From Deltaproteobacteria bacterium (GTDB lineage: Bacteria > Myxococcota > Kuafuiibacteriia > Kuafuiibacteriales > Kuafuiibacteriaceae), in the NCBI GenBank assembly GCA_020632995.1, contig JACKEN010000002.1, positions 372,001-436,000 of the forward strand: DNA of 64,000 nt, written 5' to 3'. A program made the position numbers and the translations under genes. The notes under the pieces were generated by a model. The model was given only the letters and a program-made list of their open reading frames with translations. It ran no database searches and had not been told where the DNA came from. Below are positions 58,629-64,000 of the stretch, piece by piece (position 1 is the first letter of the stretch; each line of letters begins with the position of its first letter).

Positions 58629-59655
58629 CCGCCTCGCCCGCGAGGTCGCGCCCGAGCGCCCGCGCCACCTGGCGCACCTCGAGCACCGCCTGGTGGAACT
58701 GCGCGGGGTAGAGCGACTGCTTGCCGTCCGAGCGGGCCTGGTCGGGGTGTGGGTGGGCCTCGATGATCAGGCCGTCCGCCCCCGCCGCCACCGCGGCGCG
58801 CGACATGGGTAGGATCGCGTCGCGGCGGCCGGTTCCGTGTGAGGGGTCGGCGATCACCGGCAGGTGGGTGAGGCTCTTCGCCACCGGGATCGCCGCGAGG
58901 TCGAGGACGTTGCGGGTGGCCGGATCGAAGCCGCGGATCCCGCGCTCGCAGAGGATGACCTCCGAGTTGCCCGCGTCGAGGATGTACTCGGCCGCGAGGA
59001 GCCACTCCTCGATCGTGCTCGCCGGCCCCCGCTTGAGCAGGATCGGCTTGCCGATGCTGCCGAGCGCGCGGAGCAGCCCGAAGCTGTGCATGTTCCGCGC
59101 GCCGACCTGCACGATGTCCACGTACTCGGCCACCAGCTCGGCCCCGGCGATGTCCATCGCCTCGCTCACCGTCGCGAGGTCGTGGGCCCGCCCCGCCTCG
59201 CGCAGCATCCGCAAGCCCTCCTCGCCGAGCCCTTGGAAGGCGTAGGGCGAGGTCCGCGGCTTGAAGGCGCCGCCGCGCAGCACGGTGGCGCCGGCCTCGG
59301 CCACGAACGCCGCCGCGGCGTGGATCTGCGCGTCGGACTCGATCGAGCACGGGCCCCCCATCACGCACACCGCGCCTCCGCCGATGCGCGTCCCGTTGGG
59401 GAGCGTGACCACGGTGTCGTTCGGGCGCCACTCGCGGCTCACCAGCTTGTACGGCGCGGACACCGGGATCGCGTCGCGGACCCCCTCGAGGCCGACGAAG
59501 GGCCCGGGATCCACCGCGCGGTCGTTGCCGGTGATCCCGATCGCGGTGCGGCCGCCGCCCGGGATGGGGACGGGCCGGAGCCCGAGCAGCTCGATCTGGC
59601 GGCAGACCTCGTCGACCTGCGCGGGGGTGGCGTCGCTCTTCATGACGATCAGCAT
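58615..59655 (-). CDS. aroF: 3-deoxy-7-phosphoheptulonate (DAHP) synthase
   Basis: A 346-residue type I-beta DAHP synthase that condenses phosphoenolpyruvate and erythrose 4-phosphate in the first shikimate step. An N-terminal ferredoxin-like regulatory domain (1-75) precedes the barrel. Conserved blocks are VCVMGGPCSIES, GGAFKPRTSPYAFQG, VGARNMHSF, LLKRGPASTIEEW and DPSHGTGRRD. It is the last gene of the trp operon and its start overlaps the trpA stop region by seven bases. Placing it here ties precursor supply to tryptophan synthesis. The gene symbol denotes the function; paralogue letter is not certain. Confidence 0.95.
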   Translation of the reverse strand: MLIVMKSDATPAQVDEVCRQIELLGLRPVPIPGGGRTAIGITGNDRAVDPGPFVGLEGVRDAIPVSAPYKLVSREWRPNDTVVTLPNGTRIGGGAVCVMGGPCSIESDAQIHAAAAFVAEAGATVLRGGAFKPRTSPYAFQGLGEEGLRMLREAGRAHDLATVSEAMDIAGAELVAEYVDIVQVGARNMHSFGLLRALGSIGKPILLKRGPASTIEEWLLAAEYILDAGNSEVILCERGIRGFDPATRNVLDLAAIPVAKSLTHLPVIADPSHGTGRRDAILPMSRAAVAAGADGLIIEAHPHPDQARSDGKQSLYPAQFHQAVLEVRQVARALGRDLAGEAVNAG

Positions 59656-60464
59656 GGCTTCCTCGTGGTGTTGTGGGCGGCCTCGGCGAGAGGGGCCGCC
59701 GCGGCGTACATCGCGGCGAGCGCGGCGTCGCGGTCGTGGGGGTGCTCTTCGATCGTGCGCACCAGGGCGCTGCCGACGATCGCGCCCGCCGCGCCGGCCT
59801 CGACCACCCGGCGGACGTGCTGCGGGGTCGAGATGCCGAAGCCGGCGAGGGCGGGCAGGCGGGTGGTGCGCGCGACCCGCGCGAACACCGCGTCGAGCCC
59901 GCCGTCGACCTCGTCGCGCACCCCGGTCACTCCGAGGTGGGCCACGGTGTAGACGAAGCCGCGCCCGACCTCGGCCACCCGCGCGAGGCGCGCGTCGGTG
60001 CTCACCGCGCTGGCGATGAAGACGGGCGCGACGCCCGCCGCGTTCGCGGCCGCCACCACCTTTCCCGCCATCTCGATCGGCAGGTCGGCGACGAGCACCG
60101 CGTCGACCCCCACGTCGCGGGCGCGGGCGTAGAAGCGCTCGACCCCGTACTGGAGGATCAGGTTGAAGTACATCAGGAGCACCATCGGGCGGTCGTGGCG
60201 CGCGTGCAGCGCCGCGAGGAGCTCGAACGCGCGCTCCGGCGTCGTCCCCGCGGCGAGGGCCCGGGCGTCCGCGGCCTGGATGATCGGCCCGTCCGCCACC
60301 GGGTCCGAGAACGGGAAGCCGAGCTCGAGGATGTCCGCCCCCGACTCGACGAGGGCGCCAGCGAGGGCGAGGGAGGTCTCGAAGTCCGGGTCCCCCGCGA
60401 CCAGGAAGGGCATGAAGAGGCCGTGGTCGGTGTCGCGCATCAGCGCCTCGAGCCGCGCGCTCAT
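59649..60464 (-). CDS. trpA: Tryptophan synthase alpha subunit
   Basis: A 271-residue TIM-barrel protein that cleaves indole-3-glycerol phosphate to indole and glyceraldehyde 3-phosphate. The active-site signature ILELGFPFSDPVADGP holds the catalytic Glu and Asp; FIASAVSTDARL, FVYTVAHLGVTGVR and GFGISTPQHV follow as expected. The ATG at 60464 overlaps the trpB stop by four bases, matching the alpha/beta complex they form. Confidence 0.97.
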   Translation of the reverse strand: MSARLEALMRDTDHGLFMPFLVAGDPDFETSLALAGALVESGADILELGFPFSDPVADGPIIQAADARALAAGTTPERAFELLAALHARHDRPMVLLMYFNLILQYGVERFYARARDVGVDAVLVADLPIEMAGKVVAAANAAGVAPVFIASAVSTDARLARVAEVGRGFVYTVAHLGVTGVRDEVDGGLDAVFARVARTTRLPALAGFGISTPQHVRRVVEAGAAGAIVGSALVRTIEEHPHDRDAALAAMYAAAAPLAEAAHNTTRKPC

Positions 60465-61621
60465 GACGCGGCCTCCAGGTGCTCGAGGTCCTTGTCGCCG
60501 CGACCGGAGACGTTGATCACCACCACGTCGCTCGGGTCGAAGGGGAGCTCCATCGCGAGCGCGACCGCGTGCGCGGACTCGAGGGCGCAGAGGATCCCCT
60601 CGTGGCGCGCCAGCCAGCGGAGCGCGTCGAGGGCCTGGGCGTCGGTGACTGGAAGGTAGGTTGCGCGCCCGATCTCCGAGAGGTGCGCGTGCTCGGGCCC
60701 CACGCCAGGGTAGTCGAGGCCGGCGGAGATGCTGTGGCTCTCGCGGATCTGCCCGTGCTCGTCCTGGAGCACGAGCGAGATCGCGCCGTGCAAGCACCCC
60801 GAGGTGCCCGCGGTGAGGGTGGCGCCGTGGCGGCCGCTCGCGATGCCCTCGCCCCCGGGCTCGGCCCCGATGAGGCGAACCTCGGGGTCGTCGAGGAACG
60901 CGGTGAAGGCGCCGATCGCGTTGCTCCCCCCGCCGACGCAGGCGAGCACCGCGGAGGGCAGCCTGCCCTCCGCCTCGAGGAGCTGCGCGCGGATCTCGTC
61001 GCCGATCACCCGCTGGAGGTCGCGCACCAGGCTCGGGTAGGGGTGGGGCCCGGCCGCGGTGCCGAAGACGTAGAAGGTGTCCGACAGGTGCGCGGTCCAG
61101 TAGCGCATCGCCTCGTTGATCGCGGCCTTGAGGCTGGCCGAGCCCTGATCCACCGGCACCACCTCGGCCCCGAACAGCCGCATCCGCTGCACGTTGGGGC
61201 GCTGGCGCTCCATGTCCTTTCGCCCCATGAAGATCGTGACGTCGAGCCCGAGGCGCGCGCCGGCCATCGCGCACGCCACCCCGTGCTGGCCGGCGCCGGT
61301 CTCCGCGATGAGGTGGCGCTTGTTCATGCGCCGCGCGAGGAGGGCCTGGCCGATGGTGTTGTTGGTCTTGTGGGCGCCGCCGTGCAGGAGGTCCTCGCGC
61401 TTGAGGTACACCCGGCAGCCCACGCGCTCGGACAGCGCGCGCGCGGGGTCGAGGGGAGTGGGCCGCCCCGCGAAGTGGGCCAGCTCGTGGGCGACCTCGG
61501 CCGTGAAGGCCGGGTCGTCGCGCGCGTCGAGCCACGCCGCCTCCAGCTCCTCGAGGCAGGGCAGGAGGAGCTCGGAGACGTAGTAGCCGCCGAAGCTCCC
61601 GAAGCGTCCTTCGGATCTCAT
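60461..61621 (-). CDS. trpB: Tryptophan synthase beta subunit
   Basis: A 386-residue PLP enzyme that joins indole and serine to form tryptophan. It starts GRFGSFGGYYVSELL, has the PLP lysine in GGAHKTNNTIGQALL, ETGAGQHG, the phosphate loop CVGGGSNAIG and a C-terminal NVSGRGDKD. Length and motifs match the TrpB1 type that pairs with TrpA. Its ATG overlaps the trpF stop by four bases. Confidence 0.98.
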   Translation of the reverse strand: MRSEGRFGSFGGYYVSELLLPCLEELEAAWLDARDDPAFTAEVAHELAHFAGRPTPLDPARALSERVGCRVYLKREDLLHGGAHKTNNTIGQALLARRMNKRHLIAETGAGQHGVACAMAGARLGLDVTIFMGRKDMERQRPNVQRMRLFGAEVVPVDQGSASLKAAINEAMRYWTAHLSDTFYVFGTAAGPHPYPSLVRDLQRVIGDEIRAQLLEAEGRLPSAVLACVGGGSNAIGAFTAFLDDPEVRLIGAEPGGEGIASGRHGATLTAGTSGCLHGAISLVLQDEHGQIRESHSISAGLDYPGVGPEHAHLSEIGRATYLPVTDAQALDALRWLARHEGILCALESAHAVALAMELPFDPSDVVVINVSGRGDKDLEHLEAAS

Positions 61622-62238
61622 GAGTGCACCTGTTGCGGGGCGCGGGCGGCCGCGCAGAAGGCGGCGACGCGGGCGGGGCTCATGCGGCCGTCGATCTCGA
61701 CGCCCGAGGCCACGTCCACGCCGGCCGGGTGGTGGCGGCGCACCACGGCGCCGACGTTGTCTGGGGTGAGGCCGCCGGCGACGAAGGCGCGCGACAGGTC
61801 GAGCCGATCGAGCGCGCCCTCTGCCACGCGGACGCCGCTGCCGGGGGAGGGCGCGTCGAAGAGCAGGTAGTCGGCGACCGGCCGGTGGGCCTCGACCTCG
61901 GCCTCGAGCGAGGCGCCGGTCACCCGGAGGGCGCGCAGCACGGTGAGCCCCCGCGCGCGGAGCAAGGCGGATTGCGCGGGCGGAGCGGCGCCGTGGAGCT
62001 GCACCGCGACGAGGCCCACCGCGTCGACGGTGCGGAGGATCTCGTCGATGGGCGCGTCGAGGAACACCCCGACCACGAGCAGCCCCTCGAGGTCGCGGGC
62101 GAGGCGGGCGCCGGTGGCGAGGTCGACCGCCCGCGCGCGGCCGGGCACGAAGTTCAGGCCCACCAGGTCGGGGCGTGCGGCGAGGCACGCGTCGACCCCA
62201 GTACGATCGCGGACGCCGCAGATCTTCACCTTCACCAT
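61618..62238 (-). CDS. trpF: Phosphoribosylanthranilate isomerase
   Basis: A 206-residue TIM-barrel isomerase that converts phosphoribosylanthranilate to the carboxyphenylamino-deoxyribulose phosphate. The N-terminal VKICGVRD carries the catalytic cysteine; VGLNFVPGRARAV, VAVQLHGAA, LLFDAPSPGSG (catalytic Asp) and AGGLTPDNVG follow. The start overlaps the trpC end by seven bases. Confidence 0.96.
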   Translation of the reverse strand: MVKVKICGVRDRTGVDACLAARPDLVGLNFVPGRARAVDLATGARLARDLEGLLVVGVFLDAPIDEILRTVDAVGLVAVQLHGAAPPAQSALLRARGLTVLRALRVTGASLEAEVEAHRPVADYLLFDAPSPGSGVRVAEGALDRLDLSRAFVAGGLTPDNVGAVVRRHHPAGVDVASGVEIDGRMSPARVAAFCAAARAPQQVHS

Positions 62239-63047
62239 CCGAGGGCCTCGATCTTCGCTTCGAGGTCGTCCGCGCTCACGAGGGCCGAGCCCACCAGCGC
62301 GGCGTCGGCGCACCCGCTGAGGCGCCGGACGTCCTCGACCGAAGTGACGCCGCTCTCCGCGACGCGGATGCGGTCGGGCCCCACCGTCGCGAGGAGCCCG
62401 CGGGCGCGCTCGGCGTCGATGTGGAGGGTCTTCAGGTCGCGGCTGTTCACCCCGATCACCCGCGCGCCCGAGGCGAGGGAGATCGCAAGCTCGTCTGCGT
62501 CGTGGGCCTCGACCAGGGCGTCGAGGCCGAGCGCGCTCGCCGCCTCGAGCAGCCGACCGAGCTCGGCCGGGGAGACTACCGCTGCCATGAGGAGCACCGC
62601 GTCCGCCCCCGCCGCGCGGGCCTCGAGGAGCTGGTAGCGGTCGACCACGAAGTCCTTGGCGAGGATCGGCAGGTCCGTCTGCGCGCGGACCGAGGCGAGG
62701 AGCGGGTAGCCGCCCCCGAAGTGCGGTGCGTCGCAGAGCACCGAGATCGCCTGGGCGTGGCGGCTATACACCTCGACCACCTCCGGCACCCGCTCGAGCG
62801 CGCACAGCGCGCCGCGCGACGGCGAGCGGGGCTTCACCTCGGCGATGAGTGCGAGCGGGGCGCGAGGGCCCGATGCGCGGCGATCGAGGTTGGCAGGCGC
62901 CACCGCCGGCCGGGGCGACAAGGCCGCGCTGAAGCGCCCCGGCGCGCGGGGCCTCAGCGTGGCCTCGAGGGCGGCCGCCGGCACCACGCGCCGGCGCTCG
63001 GCGAGGTCCGCGCGGGTGCGGGCCACGATCTGTTCGAGGACGCTCAT
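62232..63047 (-). CDS. trpC: Indole-3-glycerol phosphate synthase
   Basis: A 271-residue TIM-barrel enzyme with the catalytic lysine in LIAEVKPRSPSRG, then ILAKDFVVDRYQ, DALVEAHDADEL, VIGVNSRDLKT and VAESGVTS in family order. It forms the indole ring of indole-3-glycerol phosphate. The start overlaps trpD by four bases. Confidence 0.97.
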   Translation of the reverse strand: MSVLEQIVARTRADLAERRRVVPAAALEATLRPRAPGRFSAALSPRPAVAPANLDRRASGPRAPLALIAEVKPRSPSRGALCALERVPEVVEVYSRHAQAISVLCDAPHFGGGYPLLASVRAQTDLPILAKDFVVDRYQLLEARAAGADAVLLMAAVVSPAELGRLLEAASALGLDALVEAHDADELAISLASGARVIGVNSRDLKTLHIDAERARGLLATVGPDRIRVAESGVTSVEDVRRLSGCADAALVGSALVSADDLEAKIEALGW

Positions 63048-64000
63048 ACCGCGTGGCTCGCCTCCCGGTAGCGCGCGAAGGTCTCGGCCGGGGCGCCGCG
63101 CTCGAGGAGCGCAGAGGCGCGCTCGAAGCCCGCCCGCAGATCGTCGGCGCGCCCCGCGACGAACAGGGCCGCGCCGGCGTTCACCGCGGTGTGCAGGTGC
63201 CGCGGCCCACGGTCACGGCCGGACAGGACCTCCATGAAGCGGCGCGTGTTCTCCTCCAGCTCGCCCCCCGCGATCGCCTCGAAGCTGTGCTGTGCGAGGC
63301 CGAAGGTGCGCGCGTCGATCGTGCGCGCCCGGATCTCACCCGAGCCGTCGAGCTCGTGCACGGTCGTCGGGCCGCACAGGGAGATCTCGTCGAGGCGGTC
63401 TGCCCCCGACACCACCAGGGCCCGCTCGGTGCCGAGCTCGAGGAGCGCCTGCGCCATGAGCGGGGCGCGCTCGCGATCGCTCACCCCGAGGACCTGCCGG
63501 GTGGCGCCAGCCGGGTTGCAGATCGGTCCGAGGAGGTTGAACACGGTGGGGAAGCCGAGGGCGCGCCGCACCGGGCCGAGCGGGCCGAGGGCGGGGTGGT
63601 GGCGGCGCGCGTCGAGGAACACGAAGGGGCCCTGTTCGAGCAGGCGCTCGGCCTGCTCGGGCTCGAGGGCGACCTGGACCCCGAGGTGCTCGAGCACGTC
63701 GAGGCTCCCGCACTTGCCGGAGCTCTTGCGGTTGCCGTGCTTGGCCACCCGCACTCCGTCGGACGCGACCACGAAGGCGGCGAGGGTCGAGGTGTTCATG
63801 GTGGGCAGCCGCGAGCCCCCGGTGCCGCAGGTGTCGAGCACCGGGCCGCTCGCCCGCACCGGCCGCAGGCGCGCGCGCATCGCGGCGGCGCACCCCGCCA
63901 GCTCGGGCGCGGTGACCCCCTTGGCGGCCAGCGCGGTGAGCACCGCGGCGACCTGGGTCGCCTCGAGCGCCCCGTCGAGGACCTCGCCCATCAGGGCCTC
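63044..64000 (-). CDS. trpD: Anthranilate phosphoribosyltransferase, 5' end cut by window edge
   Basis: The frame is open to the right edge. The codons before the first visible ATG (EALMGEVLDG) read as a normal TrpD helix, so the start lies outside the window. It transfers phosphoribose from PRPP to anthranilate. KHGNRKSSG, FNLLGPICNPAG and VSGADRLDEISL are recognisable. The PRPP loop reads DTCGTGGSRLPTMNTST: the usual GTGGD aspartate is Ser and the following glycine is Arg. The enzyme may be altered in PRPP or Mg binding, though operon context still supports TrpD. Confidence 0.92.
   Translation of the reverse strand, partial: EALMGEVLDGALEATQVAAVLTALAAKGVTAPELAGCAAAMRARLRPVRASGPVLDTCGTGGSRLPTMNTSTLAAFVVASDGVRVAKHGNRKSSGKCGSLDVLEHLGVQVALEPEQAERLLEQGPFVFLDARRHHPALGPLGPVRRALGFPTVFNLLGPICNPAGATRQVLGVSDRERAPLMAQALLELGTERALVVSGADRLDEISLCGPTTVHELDGSGEIRARTIDARTFGLAQHSFEAIAGGELEENTRRFMEVLSGRDRGPRHLHTAVNAGAALFVAGRADDLRAGFERASALLERGAPAETFARYREASHAV

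Noticed and set aside
1..64000. tRNA, rRNA, CRISPR arrays, insertion sequences and attachment sites
   Set aside because: No cloverleaf-like segments, regularly spaced palindromic repeats, transposase motifs or terminal inverted repeats were seen by eye. A covariance-model or IS database search could still find a diverged example.

Overview
The window is a GC-rich, gene-dense bacterial chromosome segment with no transposase, integrase, rRNA, tRNA or CRISPR array that I can see. Several features point to the Myxococcota (formerly deltaproteobacterial myxobacteria): an AgmX/PglI C-terminal-domain protein, two proteins with MYXO-CTERM-like tails (Cys, glycine-rich linker, hydrophobic stretch, Arg cluster), a DUF2330 protein, a Pro-Asp-Thr-Gly pentapeptide-repeat lipoprotein, about fourteen predicted lipoproteins, many c-type cytochromes, and a sensor kinase paired with a sigma-54 activator. 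I cannot name the genus.

Layout. 1-3.6 kb (minus): HEAT-like protein (cut by the left edge), SAMHD1-like HD phosphohydrolase, lipoprotein. 3.7-13.0 kb: metallophosphoesterase, AgmX-type protein, outer-membrane protein, a divergent flavodoxin-fold oxidoreductase/TetR pair, a GT39-type glycosyltransferase, a DNase I-fold lipoprotein and two thioredoxin-fold lipoproteins. 13.0-20.5 kb: a membrane redox operon (NrfD fused to a triheme domain, four-cluster Fe-S protein, monoheme cytochrome, two membrane-anchored GcvH-like proteins), divergent from a histidine kinase/sigma-54 activator pair that probably controls it. 20.5-25.8 kb: archaemetzincin, aminotransferase, an ECF sigma/anti-sigma/S41 protease operon and a pentaheme lipoprotein. 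25.9-32.1 kb: an MCE/Mla-type lipid transport operon with an outer-membrane protein at its head and a lipoprotein hydrolase at its tail. 32.3-37.8 kb: three exported proteins, including the pentapeptide-repeat and beta-helix proteins. 37.8-40.4 kb: ATP-dependent DNA ligase and PP2C phosphatase.

The region most likely to hold something undescribed is 40.4-50.1 kb. A tightly overlapping series encodes a beta-propeller lipoprotein, a MYXO-CTERM-like protein, a sigma factor with a hydrophobic C-terminal tail, a one-pass membrane protein in the anti-sigma position and a caspase-like protein with two C-terminal membrane segments. Twenty-one bases downstream on the same strand is a 721-residue protein built from the C-terminal part of RNA polymerase beta joined to the N-terminal part of beta'. 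It keeps the beta' zinc-ribbon cysteines and the clamp-helix segment that docks sigma factors, but has lost the NADFDGD catalytic triad and the beta catalytic lysines. I infer a catalytically dead RNA-polymerase mimic, possibly a sigma or polymerase decoy. Converging on it is a three-gene polymorphic-toxin module: toxin, HEAT-like immunity protein and a small helical protein.

50.2-58.6 kb: DUF2330 protein and lipoprotein, then on the minus strand an M15-like peptidase, an esterase-like lipoprotein and an HExxH membrane protein, an NAD(P)-binding reductase, a Cys-rich lipoprotein and a diheme lipoprotein. 58.6-64.0 kb (minus): a tryptophan operon trpD-trpC-trpF-trpB-trpA followed by a DAHP synthase gene; trpD is cut by the right edge.

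Two organisational habits stand out. Adjacent genes are often coupled by ATGA, GTGA or TGATG overlaps, and convergent neighbours overlap or almost touch. Several operon-leading genes have a TAnnnT-like -10 hexamer only 6-10 bases before the start codon and no Shine-Dalgarno, suggesting leaderless transcripts.
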